DNA of 64,000 bases from Tetraselmis striata (lineage: Eukaryota > Chlorophyta > Chlorodendrophyceae > Chlorodendrales > Chlorodendraceae). The stretch lies in the NCBI GenBank assembly GCA_006384855.1, contig VCJN01000760.1, forward strand, positions 37,956 to 101,955, given 5' to 3'. This document shows positions 1 through 10,934 of this stretch, in pieces. How positions within the stretch are numbered: position 1 is the stretch's first letter; the number at the start of each line of letters is the position of its first letter. The notes beneath the pieces were generated by a model. That model was given only the letters and a program-made list of their open reading frames with translations. It was not told where the DNA came from and searched no databases. The position numbers were made by a program, and so were the translations under genes.

Positions 1-360
1 TGAACTACACCAGGGGCAGTAACAAATCCGCCTACTGCTAAAATCAGGTACGAGTATTGGTGCCCGTAGTACTAAAAGATCAACACAGCAGCAAGCCGCC
101 TAAATAAACGCGGCCTGCATCTCGTACTGGTGTGAATATTACAAAAGGCCAGTAACAAATCCATCGATAAAAGCAGCGGTATCCACCGCGCAATTGCTGT
201 GGTGGACGTTTTCTATTGCCTTTTCGGTTGGTTTCCTGATCGCCTTTCGCAGGTAGCTCACGTAGCGACTAACTGTTAAAAGCAGCAGTAATAAAAGATC
301 AACGCAGCAAGCCGCCTGCGAGCGGCCCGCATCCCATACGCTACCATCTGTGTGGCTAGT
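1..360. repeat. Dispersed repeat cluster (two partial copies of a shared module)
   Basis: There is no gene here. Two copies of a module lie in + orientation at about 41-125 and 275-345. Each has an AAAAGCAGTA-like stretch, then AAAAGATCAAC, a CAGCAAGCCGCC core and a GCGGCCCGCATCCC-like end. The same module recurs at about 5590-5735 (-), 5825-5915 (+), 29146-29222 (+) and 40806-40945 (-). A second, different repeat (181-260) sits between the two copies and has a reverse-complement partner at 52291-52366. The family looks like a non-autonomous or decayed mobile element; its class cannot be told from the sequence. Confidence 0.6.
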
Positions 361-918
361 ATCAGTACCAGGTACTGGTACGCGGGTATTTCATAAATGA
401 ACTTGATCGGCGCCAGTCGCTACTCGTACAGGAATAATACCTGCCTGCCACATACAGATAACAAACATCGTAAAAAATTATCAGTGTAAAAATCATGTCT
501 CGAGCCAGGCTCGAGCTATTTTCTACCTGGCACGACAGACGATGAAGCAATCCTTAGTCGCTATATGCCCGTACCTGTATATGGAGATATGCGAACCTAT
601 TCACCGCGCTACCGGTGGTACGGTGTTCGTAGTCGCTAACTATGAACGAACAGCATGAGTGCCAGCTAGCGAAAGACCAGCATACTAATCATGAATCCTT
701 ATCAATACTGGAATCATCAGCACCTCTGCAGGAATACAGACAGAATCCGTATACTCTCCAACCAGGCCCAGTGTCGCTCCCATCGCCTGCTGTAACGTCA
801 GTGACCCACTGCGCGTGGCTTCTCAGACCTCCGACTGTTTTACAGCAAAACCAAGTGACTCCCGAATTAGTAGGCCTCAGCGTTGCCGACCTGGTTGCTG
901 GTCGCTCCTCTGACGACA

Positions 919-1794
919 ATGGCTACGGCGTACGACGAATGCGCGACCACAAATCATGATGCTATCAATGAAACTTTGAGCAGGCTTCCGAACGGGAAAC
1001 GGCATAGGGAGGCATCTTTCGCGGGAGAGCGGCCGTGCAAACAAGCTTGCACCACTTACCAGTTCCCGGAGGACAGCTTCTGTACTCGACACTCCCCTGT
1101 TGCGGTAAACTGTTCCCCCGAGACAATACCCCTGGGGCGTTATCTATCTCTAGAACGTGAGCCAGCAGCGGCGCGGCTTGCCGACCACTATCCCGGAATT
1201 ACCCACGGGAGGTGCACACCTGTCAGCGCTGGGCAGACGACTCGGTGTTTCGGTGCTCTCGACAGCGGCACAAGTTACAACAGCACCTGTATCGCCCACT
1301 TCGATGAGCTGTACGCTCCCTCGCAGTGGTGCGACACGGTTACAAACACGTCAACAAATTTCTACTGCCCTGGCCAGCGCGTTCCGGACAGGAGTTTTTC
1401 GGAACAGCCAGCCTACCAGCCCGCAACTTCCCGTCGAAGCACGTGGCACGAAACAGGTGGTGGAGTAAGCGACCAGTCCCCACACGCCGCTGCTGTAGCC
1501 CAGGCTGTCGAACTTTGGCAAAGGCTTTTGTGTCTCCACGCAGCCGAAATAACTTCTCTGACCCTTCACATATGGCGACGCATCGAGAGTCGAGCCTTGT
1601 CTCAAAGCGTATTTCCCATGGAGGCGCTTGCCGCCGGCTGCTTCTGGGTGGCACTGAAGCTTTTCTTGTATCGACCCATGCTACCAAGAGCTAGCAAGCT
1701 GAGGCGAGTCCTCCAGCTGCCTGCGGTCAATTTCCAGAAAGCAGAGCTTGCTATCATGAACTGGGTGGACTGGTCGCCACTTCGAAACGACTGA
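919..1794 (+). CDS. Cyclin-like protein
   Basis: This is a 291-residue open frame, and I chose the first in-frame ATG at 919. The first ~185 residues are low in hydrophobics, rich in Ser, Thr and Arg, and look disordered. The last ~100 residues resemble a cyclin N-terminal box: an Ala-rich helix (EALAAGCFWVALKLF), a short loop, a Leu/Arg helix (SKLRRVLQL) and a final helix with the ELAIMNWVDW pattern, where cyclins place E-x-x-I-L-x-x-L-x-W/F. Proteins of this fold normally bind a cyclin-dependent kinase or act in transcription. No second cyclin box is visible before the stop, so the protein is either a single-box cyclin or continues in exons I could not join. The assignment rests on pattern, not alignment. 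Confidence 0.5.
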   Translation: MATAYDECATTNHDAINETLSRLPNGKRHREASFAGERPCKQACTTYQFPEDSFCTRHSPVAVNCSPETIPLGRYLSLEREPAAARLADHYPGITHGRCTPVSAGQTTRCFGALDSGTSYNSTCIAHFDELYAPSQWCDTVTNTSTNFYCPGQRVPDRSFSEQPAYQPATSRRSTWHETGGGVSDQSPHAAAVAQAVELWQRLLCLHAAEITSLTLHIWRRIESRALSQSVFPMEALAAGCFWVALKLFLYRPMLPRASKLRRVLQLPAVNFQKAELAIMNWVDWSPLRND

Positions 1795-2388
1795 CCAGCT
1801 GACATAGACCCGTGCCCTAAATCCCCGAGCGAGGATCCTGCCAGCACAGCCTTGCTGTGGGGGTATCCTTATTGTCTCGTCGTTTTTTTGGCTTCCTGCC
1901 GAGGGTCCAGTCTGCACGTTTCTATGACCACTTCTATTACGTATCCTTCTCGCCTGTCCGGGCCCATAGAATAAGTAAACGTTCAAAACAATAAGGAAAC
2001 GCTATACCGACCTCTTTACTTGTAATTTTGCCGCCGCTTTCGACCCAATCTCGTTCACAACACGTCGATGCACGGAGCACACATCGCATGATGGTCTGCA
2101 AGGCGTGCGATCATACACCCATTAAAAGAATCGCATTCATCTATCCGGCCAATATCATACATGCATGTGATGCTATGACAACGAACAATTTTACACACGC
2201 ATGTGCGCTTTCGGCAAGCATCAAGTGCGCATATTTTGTATTGCAATACAGCAATGAGGTTCCAGGCAAACTCCCAGTGGCCGAACTGGCCGTGCACCTC
2301 TGGCAGCTTTACTTGCAGCCGGCGGTAAGTTCAAGGAGTCTACCCTGCCAGCCTGTAGCCTGTCGCCTTGTCTGTTTCCTCCTGCACT
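1795..2388. other. Spacer between the cyclin-like gene and the taxilin gene
   Basis: The cyclin-like gene (+) and the taxilin gene (-) converge on this stretch, so it should hold both 3' ends. I see no convincing coding frame and no repeat. Confidence 0.5.
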
Positions 2389-4429
2389 TTATTCCATGGC
2401 CTCTGCGTCCACCACAGTGCTTACATTACTGCAATGGTCTGTTGCATCGCTCTTCAGTTTCCGGCACAGCGATTCCAAGGCAGCTTTCTGAACGCCACAG
2501 CAGGAAGGGCCGTCAACAGCGCTTCATTGAACATTGAAGGACATTAAAACCACTGCGAAACATCATCACAACGTGCCACAGATGAATGCGCACCTGCCGC
2601 TTCAATTGCTCGGCTTCGTTGGCTTTCTCTAGAAGCGCAGAGGCCACCTCATCATATTTTGTTTTCACACTGGCACGCTCCTTCTCAGACGCTCGCAGTT
2701 TTTTGTCAAGACTCTTCACCAGCTTGGTTTGCGAATCTGCATCTGCCTTGAGTTTACTGAACACCTGTCATACGGTGCAGGCAGCAATCTGAGTCACGGA
2801 CACACATTTAGGAAACATATGGAACACGCATGCACATGTCATATTGGCATATATTCCAATGCGACACAGTCGGCACATGTTTATTCAGGGTGCCGTACCT
2901 CATTGCTCTTTGTCAGTGTCCCCTGAAACTCCTCAAACTTGGATCCATAGCTATCTAGCTGTGACTTCAGCTCGTTTTCTGTGGCCTTCATCAATTGAAT
3001 CTGCTGCAAAAACTCTGAGGCCTTCTCCTCCAGCGCTTTGCTTACCTGAGAATCACCATAGGGGACATTGGCATCAAACAGCCGCATAGCGCAGCAGCAA
3101 TGACAGATCACGTATCAGCCCTGGGCTCAACCTGTTGCTCCTGCTTGAGCTTTGCTTCCGCAAGTTGGTTTTCCAGATCTTTGGCATGCAGCTGCTGCTC
3201 AGCATGCTTCTGAGTCAAGTCAAACTGGCCCAGCAATCCTTTCAGCTTCTGCCTGCAGGGAGAGGCAGGGGATGCAACAGGGGAGGAGTGTCATAACCTT
3301 TGCGGCAATTTACAAGACTACAGAAAGCGAGCGCCCTACTGATTGCGCGCATCCCATACCTGAGGTCGTCATTCTCCTCGGCAAGCTTCTCCCGCTCCAC
3401 GGTGTGCTCATCCAGCCTGGCTGAGATGCCCTATTCATATGGAAAACCGGTATGCTTGTCAGTGAGCTAGACACAGAAGAACATAGCAGCACCTTCACAC
3501 AGCCACGGCAATTCGCACCTTCACACTCTCATCAAACTTGGCAGCCATTGCTTGGCGGCGTGCCTCCTCCAGCCGCGCCACCTCTTTGCTTTGATCAGCC
3601 ACTTGCTTGTTCTGCTTCTGAAGCTCTCTGCACAGTTCCTGAAGCTTCCCTTGCACAACCTCGCCCTTCTGTACCTCTTGCCTGGCTGCAGGTGGTAGAT
3701 GGCCACGGTGTTGGCGAACGCAGGCACCGATACGCCAGCCGGTACAGCATCCTGGGTGCCCACAGACAAAATACTGGCGAGACCTGGGGTGCGTACCATG
3801 GCTGACCTCACTCTTGAGACTCTCGATTCGCTTTCCAGCTTTTGCTTCCTCCACTTGATGCCGGAAGTTCTCCTTGATCTATGCCAAAGTTTGATACATG
3901 TTACACCTATGCAGGCATCCAGCGCGCGACCGTTGGGCCGCCGCACTCACTTTCGGTGGCTGTTTGAAGCTGAAAATGCTCTGCATGCACGGATGTTGAA
4001 ATCCAGCATGCGCCTACCTCCTGGACACATTTCTCCATGAGGCGCTGGAGCTTCTCCTCAGTGGTCAACGCACCGTCCGCCACTAGCTTCCTTATCTCCC
4101 TGAACTTCTTTTTCTGCGTCTTTTCTGCCTCCTTCCGCTCAGCGCCGACTGCGCTTTCATCACACTGACTCTCGATTTGCGAGATCTTGACGAGCAGGTC
4201 CCGCATGTCCACCACCTCCTGCAAGCCAGTTAGCAAGTGGGCGAGGGGGCGGAATCCAAGACAGGCACGCCAGGTTTTCACCCCCAGGGCACGCCAAGTG
4301 CGCTGAGCTGTGCTGCTGAACGCCATACATATACTGATTGCCCTGCCTTCCGACGGGCGCAGCAAGCTCCAGCAGAGTGTCCACACACACAAATAGTGAG
4401 GGATGCCTTGCCTGGTCTGACGCTGTCAT
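2389..4429 (-). CDS. Taxilin family coiled-coil protein
   Basis: Nine exons on the minus strand join in phase: 4429-4412 (tentative), 4218-4018, 3878-3797, 3685-3519, 3430-3360, 3252-3132, 3045-2899, 2764-2594 and 2487-2389 (stop TAA), giving about 358 residues. The protein is almost entirely coiled coil. Taxilin hallmarks occur in the expected order: TTEEKLQRLMEKC, then LCRELQKQNK, then YGSKFEEFQGTLTKSNE, then LESLCRKLK near the C-terminus. Taxilins bind syntaxins and nascent-chain complexes and act in vesicle traffic in the cytosol. All introns are GT-AG except the first, which would use a GC donor (CAG|GCAAGG). That first six-residue exon is the least certain part, and the true start could lie upstream. 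The family call is strong because several separate exons each carry its motifs. Confidence 0.85.
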
Positions 4430-5589
4430 CGCGGCAGAGTAAGGGCGGGAGGAGGGCGACTCCAGCGGTCAACCTCACTGCAGGTCTGGTCGCTACGCCC
4501 AAACCAGGCACGGACCAGCAGTATCAAAGGTGGCAAAATTCGATCTTTGATGGGGATGCGTCCGTGCGCGGAAGGGGTCCTGATCGTTCAGCTTGAGCCG
4601 GCTGGTCGTTTGCTGTGGCAGTGCGCCTCGTTTAGAGTGATATTAGCGACTACTTCGTCGTGGGCTCGTGGCCACTACCGGATGCGGGCGGCGCCTATGT
4701 GGAGGCCGCGCCCGGTCGTCGTCGCGAAAAAATACGCCCGTACCAGTACCAGTACCGGATATCGGTCGCGGCATATGTACATAATCGCAAGCGCTAGTAG
4801 ATCTCGGCATCTAGCCGCGGCGCCAGTGGTTCATATTTTCCAAGTACAGCAATACCGATATAATATAAAGACTGCTAGTGCCTCGTCCCAGAGTGTTGCG
4901 TGTACACAACACATGTTCCCCTACCTCTTGGGTTGAGCGGAGGAAAAGGAGAGCCGCTACCGAAATCAAGTGGAATATGAGAGAATAAATACCGGTTGCA
5001 ATACGGCTTTATGACGGATTTTTAGGCGTCCTCCGTCCTCCGTCCGCCCGTCCGTCCGTCCGTCCTCCGTCATAAGCGCTTCGCGTATGAACCGTCATAC
5101 GTTCGGTTTTCGCTCGTTCGATTTCACGGTACTGGTACGTGTACGGAATGGTTCTGAATGGATGCGCGTGTATTCTAGCCCAGGCACGTCATATATCCGT
5201 CTGATACGCCAAAATAACGAAGTACCGCAGCGGGTTTTCACTGCTGAATCTTGCCCTTGAAAACTTGTCTGAAACTTGCCCTCTTTTATTGTTGCAGCGA
5301 CTACTGTAATGGGTGAATTACATGAGCTAGCAGCAGAAGGCGATACTGTAATCCTTATACGGTGGTCTGAGTATCTGCTGTAAAATGATGCTGTAAAAAG
5401 GGGTCGCCGCGGTGCGGGACTGCGGGGGCAGTCCGCCGACCCGGGGCCCGGCGTCCGTCGACGGACGGGCGACGGTCGAACGACGGCGTCCGACGTTCGG
5501 CGTCCGGTGCCGGTACAGGCGGCGGGCATGGCGATTCGCGCCGTGCCCGCCCCGTAGACCTGACGACCGGCCCGACCTGCGCGGCCTCG
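4430..5589. other. Intergenic spacer with a CCGT-type microsatellite
   Basis: There is no gene. The 5' flank of the taxilin gene lies at the left. A (CCGT)n/(TCCG)n simple repeat runs at about 5023-5082, and a very GC-rich block lies at 5400-5620. Several short GTAC-rich motifs occur around 4735-4765. Confidence 0.5.
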
Positions 5590-5915
5590 TGCGGGATGCG
5601 GGCCGCCTGTAGGCGGCTTGTACTGTATTGGTGATCTTGTAGTGCTGCTTTTTTTTGGGGGGGGGGGGGGGGGGGGGGTAATACTGCTTTTAGCGGTGGG
5701 TTGGGTACTGGCCTTTTTGTAATGCACACCAGTAGTCAGCGGCAAGCGTTTACGCGGCTTGTCGATTTAATCTGTTTTACAAAATAATACGTCTCTTAAA
5801 AAACAAATTACTGACAGATCTAACGCTAAAAGCAGTATTACCCGGAAAAACACAGTATTACAATATCAACACTACAAGGCGGCTAAAAGCGGCCCGCATC
5901 CCGCACCAGGCTCAG
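5590..5915. repeat. Inverted pair of the dispersed repeat module with a 22-G tract
   Basis: A minus-strand copy (about 5590-5735) and a plus-strand copy (about 5825-5915) of the module described at the left edge face each other with ~90 bp between them. The minus copy is split by a T8 and G22 homopolymer (G22 at 5657-5678). Confidence 0.55.
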
Positions 5916-6094
5916 CCCAATAGGGGCACCTCCACAAATCCCCGGCGCGGAGCGCCGCTTAGTTGTATATATACTACAGAAAGTAGGGGCCCAATACTAT
6001 ATAGGCAGAAATGGCATGATTACTTCCAGGGCGTCAGGGGGGGTCCACAAGCCCCCAACTAAGTTGGTCCGGGACCGGTCGGGTCGGCAATTCG

Positions 6095-6715
6095 GTCATT
6101 GCAATGCGGCCACCATTCCCAACCCATCGATTTACTAGGAGACAACCTATCTAGCTCAAAAGCCGTGTGGCCGCGCGCCCGTCATGGGCCATATCAAGCC
6201 CCCGCCCCCGGCAAACTACGCCCACAAAGGGCCATGCAATTTGGTGAAATCGTGGAGTCTGTCGCAAACAACACATTCCGCATCAGGTGGGACGACGACA
6301 TCCACCGAGCCGTTCCCGTTGCCTCGTAGTAGCATCATAAACCTCCGTCGGCAAACGCCCCGGCAACGACAACGCCATCAAGTCCGCCCGCTGCACTCTA
6401 TGCCGTGTTGAAGACAATAACGACAAGGTGGCTTGGACCTCGTTCATGTGCCCGGAGTGTGACGTACCTATGTGCATCCCGAGCAGTAGGCGCAAGGGCG
6501 TCGCGTGATGGAGCCGGCCGCGCCGCCACATGACCGCCCAAGAGCTCGCGGCGTACGGGGTCCACCGCCGCGCGTACCAGGTCGCAGCCGGTCAGCCCTC
6601 CCCGTTACCAAACCCGACACTACAAAACTTTCCTTCCTGCCCGGTCGGCTACCGGCTGTTGGTTGCTCCTTCGCAGTGCCCTGTCCGGAACCGGTGGTGT
6701 GATGATGGTTCAGCG
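6095..6715 (+). pseudogene. Transposase-like remnant with a Cys-rich C-terminal finger
   Basis: Two adjoining plus-strand frames carry transposon-like fragments. The first (6099-6329) ends with FGEIVESVANNTFRIRWDDD, a small beta-rich segment of the kind found near the ends of DDE transposases. About 60 bp further on a frame reads RCTLCR, a 20-residue gap, then MCPECDVPMC. These CxxC pairs, with an Arg-rich stretch after them, are like the Cys-rich C-terminal domain of piggyBac-type (DDE_Tnp_1_7) transposases. Frames are broken and no DDE core is visible upstream, so this is a decayed 3' end. The family is a guess. Confidence 0.35.
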
Positions 6716-6719
6716 AGCT

Positions 6720-7584
6720 AGTAAGAGCATCTTAGAGGTCGTGGCGACAATTAGGTGCGCGACGCGATTAGAATTAGTAGTCTGTAATGTAGAATACGTT
6801 AATGACGCTGACGCGACCCGTGTTGTATACTCGTGTTGTATATATGCCACACAACATATCCGGATGAAGCACTGGAAAACGGGAACGGTTGCGCGCACTT
6901 GTTGTAAACGTCAGAATTATACTAATTTTGATCACGAATATTTTCTGACGAGAAAGCAAGTCATTTGCGATCTAGTCCCTGAATCGATGTCACCGTGACA
7001 GGTAGGGTCGTGCTCATGAGCGCAACTTGCTTTTTGCATTATTTACAGTAAAATCCAGTTTTAGCCTTCATTCGATCTGGGATAAGACAGTCGAATCTCG
7101 ACACGCGTGCCATTGCGCCATTTGACGCGGATTATTTGGCCGACTTTCTAGTCCGTAATTTATTTTTCCGCTTCATTTTTCCGCAGGAAAAACGAGTTTG
7201 TTAAGGATACTCTACTCGAGTGTTCTAGCAACTCTTCTCGCCTCGTACATGTACGGGTACTGGTAACACGGTGGCACGTGGACGGCGCCTCGTGTGGCGG
7301 ATGGATTGCACTTGCTTCGGGCAGGTAAGGTCAGAATCGTTTGTACGTATTAACATGGTTTGTGCTCTTAATGTTTTCATGCCATGGCTGCGCATACACG
7401 CCTCTATGCATAGAGACATGTTGGTTCACAATAAGCTAAGGATGCAATTGTATGACTTCTGTTCTAATCTTGTTTATGGGGTTTCCTACTTTAGCTGAAC
7501 CGCTTTTCATCCAGCTACCGTACTGCTCAGTGGTACGGGTTACTAGGCACATGTCGTTGCGCCCTTTTTCGGGTGCAACACGAG
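6720..7584. other. AT-richer spacer before the large retrotransposon
   Basis: Only short frames with no recognisable product are present. This is the 5' flank of the large element. Confidence 0.5.
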
Positions 7585-7604
7585 TAGACACAAAAAGCAG
7601 CCAT
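7585..7604. repeat. Left copy of target-site duplication
   Basis: TAGACACAAAAAGCAGCCAT matches 21377-21397 except for one extra A and one G/T difference. The two copies bracket the large element exactly at its (TC)n tail, as expected for target-primed reverse transcription. Confidence 0.75.
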
Positions 7605-8386
7605 AACAATAGACCAAAAGAAAAGTAAGATACCATCCCTCCCACTCCCCCCCTCCACCCGGGGGGAGGCGCCTCGGCCCCGCCCTACCCCACCGCCTTC
7701 GTGGTGGGCGCGGGAAGGAGCCGAGGCCCGGGTCCACACCTGCCCCCCGTGGGGGGCGATCGCGGCGACCCCGCGCATCTGAAGCCCCGCCCGCAATCGA
7801 GATGGGGGCCCGACCTGTATGCCGCTTGAAATTTGAATTTCGCATGTTCTGCATAACTACTGCTCTGACGGAGGTGTCCATCTTGGACCGGCCGGCGACC
7901 GACACCCATCCCGACCCCCGTCCCTGTCCCACTGACCCCCTCGCCGTCCCGGCGCCGTACCTACAGGCACGACCACCGGCACGGGCCCGGTATACAAATA
8001 GTCACCGTCATGCCGCTACGCGGTTGCGCAGTGCGCCCCCTCGCGGTGGCCTAGGGCCACCGCTCTGCCAGCAGGGAGTACGCCGCGAGGCCCTCCCTGC
8101 CCCCCGATATGACCGCGGCTGGCTGGTGGCATCGCCCCACTGCCCGCGGTTTCCCCTACCGCGGACTGGAGTGCCCTGCCGCGCCGCGCTGAGTACTTTA
8201 CCCGCTTATCAACCCCGTGCCGCCACACGGCTAATCCGCTGCCGTACCGTCGGGCATCGCGGCACGCCTGTGAGCGCGTCGCGATCCCTCTGGACGGCTA
8301 TTCTATTGCATCCCCCAGGAGCCGCCATCTTCTACCGCCTCTCGCTCCCTATCTGGATCTGCGCACCCCCCCCCCCCAGCACCGCC

Positions 8387-10912
8387 ATGCCCGAAAAGGA
8401 GCACGACCGCAAGCGCGGCGACCGCGGTAGGCGAGGTGGCGGGGCGTCAGGCCGGCCCGCACACGCAGTGGTACACCGGACCGGCCGCCCTGTCCCCCCT
8501 GGTGCTGCACCGCGTCGAGGTGGTGCCCCTTCTGGTCCCAGGCACGGTGGGCGTGGGCGCCCTGCTGCGCGCTCCGCCGCGGCCCTCCCCCTGCACCCCC
8601 TAGCAGCTGGCCAACGTGAGCCCCCCCACCCAGCCCATGCGCTACTCGCTCCCGCTGGACTATGGGCCCAAGACAGCCCCCTCCGCTTCCCCAATCTGGG
8701 GAACATCGCGTCCCCTAGTGGGGCTGCTATCCACGCGGTGCACGTTACGTGCCGCGCTACGTCGGACGACGATGAATTTGTCTGCCTCCGCACGGGGCGC
8801 TCCCTCCGTTACCCCCGCCTAGTGGTGTGCCACATTAACTCCTTGATACACGAGGCCGCTTCTAACCTTGGGGAGAGTCCCCGGTATCTAGAACTAGCGG
8901 AGCCCGACGTTGTGTTCCCCCCCGCGGAGAGCAAGGACCATCAGGCTGACGACCGCCACCAATCCCTTACGGTCCGCTTTTGCCAACGCCACCGGGCGCA
9001 CCGCCTGGTGGCCCAGGGCATCCTTGGCGAGAGTACCCCTATCTATTCCGGGCCCTTCCAGGATCACCAAGAGCCTGGGGCCTCTGATGGGCCTTGCCCA
9101 CCCTCCCCGTCTAACCCCCCGGCGGCCTTCCGCCCGGCAGCTCTCCTGGACGGGACGACGCCCGCCCCCCTGGTATGGGCGGTGACGCACCCCGCGTGGG
9201 ATGAGCCCACCGATGAGTCTGCCGCTGCAACAGTCTATGTCTCAGTCGACCGCCCGGATGGCCAGTCCCTGCTCGCGGGCCTCTCGCCGCACGGGACCCG
9301 CACCCTCTTAGCCATGCTTACCCTCCATGCTCATGTTGCGCTGGGGGGGCACCGGGACTCCGACGACCGCACCAACGGCTCGGTGTCTATGCTGCTAGAG
9401 TCCCTACACTTCACTCGGATCCACAAACGCCTGGATAAGTCATTCGCGGTGTGCGCGGTGCCTACGCTAGACATGGCAGCGGACCTCACGGAGTTTGGCT
9501 GCCTCTCCCTCACCGCCCCGGGCCTGGGCCCCATACTTGTCCGCTTCGACGACAATGCCCCCGCCCCGCCGGCCAACACGGCGGAGCAGAGGGCCCAGCA
9601 GGCGCTTCAGCGTAAGGCCCTCCTCGGCCCACACACCCTCCTCTTCCTGTCCCCGGGTATGGCCCTACCGCTCGAGATTCTGGAGGATCTAGTGGCTGTG
9701 TGCCTGGTGGTCATGGCTAGGGGTCATACCCTCGCTACTGTGGGCCGGCCGGATGCTACCCGCTCCCTCAGCGCCCCCCTCCGGGACGGACGCAATACTT
9801 CCCTCCTACAGCGGATCCGCGCCTCCCTGGTTGCCCGCTTCCCAAATCCAGAGGCCACCCCCTGGCATGCCGTGGGCCTAGACTTCCCGGTGGCAGTCAA
9901 TGTGCGTCGTGGCCTCGTTACACGGGACCCCCCCCCCCCCCGAGCGGCATCCCAGGTCTATGTCGTACCTGTGGCGGACGGTGGCCGCCAAGGTGTCTCC
10001 CATGCCTTCTTCCCTAGCTCGATCCTTGGAGAGCGGGTGGCCACCTCCTGCTCGGTCACCTGCATGGACAGGGCGGATTTTCTCACTATCCTGGCGGCAC
10101 AGGATGAAGGGAAGTCTGTTTTCAGTTCTGACTTCCTGGCTAGCTTTGGTGCTGCAGCGCTTCGTGCAGGCCCCGCCCGCTATGCCCACTGGGAACCCCT
10201 GGTTTCTGGGAGCGTCCCCAGCAAGCCGGTGATATTGAGGGTGACCCCGCACCCCAAAGCATTGGCCGCCCTCAGCAGAAGGCGGGCGCGTGGGGCGCCG
10301 CCTGTGTCCCTCCCCAGATACGCTAAGGCGCATCACCGCTCGAACTTCATTCAAGCGGTGGGCAACCTTGAGTGGGACCCCACCCCCACGACGCTACCCA
10401 CCCCGAGTCCCGGCGGAGAGACACCATACGCCAGTGACCCTTGGGTGCCCCCCCCCGCACCGCTGCACACATACCCCGACCACCCTGCGGGCCTCGTTGC
10501 AGCCCTCCTTGCCCGCCTCCTGCCCCAGACTGGGCACCAGGCTCCTGGCGCTGCCGCCAACCCTGGTGCGGGCCCTAATGCTGGTACTGTCATTGGCGGG
10601 GGTGCACCCCCTATGACGACTCCGGAGACGACTACTGGGCCTGATGCCCCTGCGGCACGACCTGCATCCCCGCCCGCTCTCTCTGCCTCCTCTAAGCGGG
10701 ATGCCAGGGAGATGGACGGCGGCGAGGAAGAAGAAAGTGCCCCCCGCCATCCCTCTGAGCGCCCCCCAGCCGTCGCTTCCGCTACCAATCCGCGTCAGGA
10801 CCTGGATGATGACGAACTCGAGCTCGGTACCGCGGAGGACGAGATGGAGGAGGATGACTCCCACATCGACGCCGCTAAGGCCTTGGACGATGTTCCGTGG
10901 CGGCGCGCATAG
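8387..10912 (+). CDS. Retrotransposon ORF1, unknown fold
   Basis: This frame is open from 7802, but I favour the ATG at 8387. It follows a 12-C tract (8366-8377), and upstream of it the translation is low-complexity Pro/Arg. The resulting protein has about 841 residues. The first ~80 residues are Arg/Gly/Pro-rich. The middle (~residues 90-600) is well-mixed sequence with predicted alpha/beta content. The last ~200 residues are Pro-rich, then strongly acidic (DDDELELGTAEDEMEEDD). There is no CCHC knuckle, RRM or esterase motif that I can see. By position it should be the ORF1 nucleic-acid-binding or particle protein, but nothing in the sequence proves this. The stop TAG at 10910-10912 is followed 22 bp later by an ATG (10935) in another frame. 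Confidence 0.65.
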   Translation: MPEKEHDRKRGDRGRRGGGASGRPAHAVVHRTGRPVPPGAAPRRGGAPSGPRHGGRGRPAARSAAALPLHPLAAGQREPPHPAHALLAPAGLWAQDSPLRFPNLGNIASPSGAAIHAVHVTCRATSDDDEFVCLRTGRSLRYPRLVVCHINSLIHEAASNLGESPRYLELAEPDVVFPPAESKDHQADDRHQSLTVRFCQRHRAHRLVAQGILGESTPIYSGPFQDHQEPGASDGPCPPSPSNPPAAFRPAALLDGTTPAPLVWAVTHPAWDEPTDESAAATVYVSVDRPDGQSLLAGLSPHGTRTLLAMLTLHAHVALGGHRDSDDRTNGSVSMLLESLHFTRIHKRLDKSFAVCAVPTLDMAADLTEFGCLSLTAPGLGPILVRFDDNAPAPPANTAEQRAQQALQRKALLGPHTLLFLSPGMALPLEILEDLVAVCLVVMARGHTLATVGRPDATRSLSAPLRDGRNTSLLQRIRASLVARFPNPEATPWHAVGLDFPVAVNVRRGLVTRDPPPPRAASQVYVVPVADGGRQGVSHAFFPSSILGERVATSCSVTCMDRADFLTILAAQDEGKSVFSSDFLASFGAAALRAGPARYAHWEPLVSGSVPSKPVILRVTPHPKALAALSRRRARGAPPVSLPRYAKAHHRSNFIQAVGNLEWDPTPTTLPTPSPGGETPYASDPWVPPPAPLHTYPDHPAGLVAALLARLLPQTGHQAPGAAANPGAGPNAGTVIGGGAPPMTTPETTTGPDAPAARPASPPALSASSKRDAREMDGGEEEESAPRHPSERPPAVASATNPRQDLDDDELELGTAEDEMEEDDSHIDAAKALDDVPWRRA

Positions 10913-10934
10913 CGCCCCCCGGGCCCGTGACCCA

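Noticed and set aside
883..918. Non-ATG extension of the cyclin-like frame
   Set aside because: No reason to prefer TTG over the ATG at 919 in a nuclear gene.
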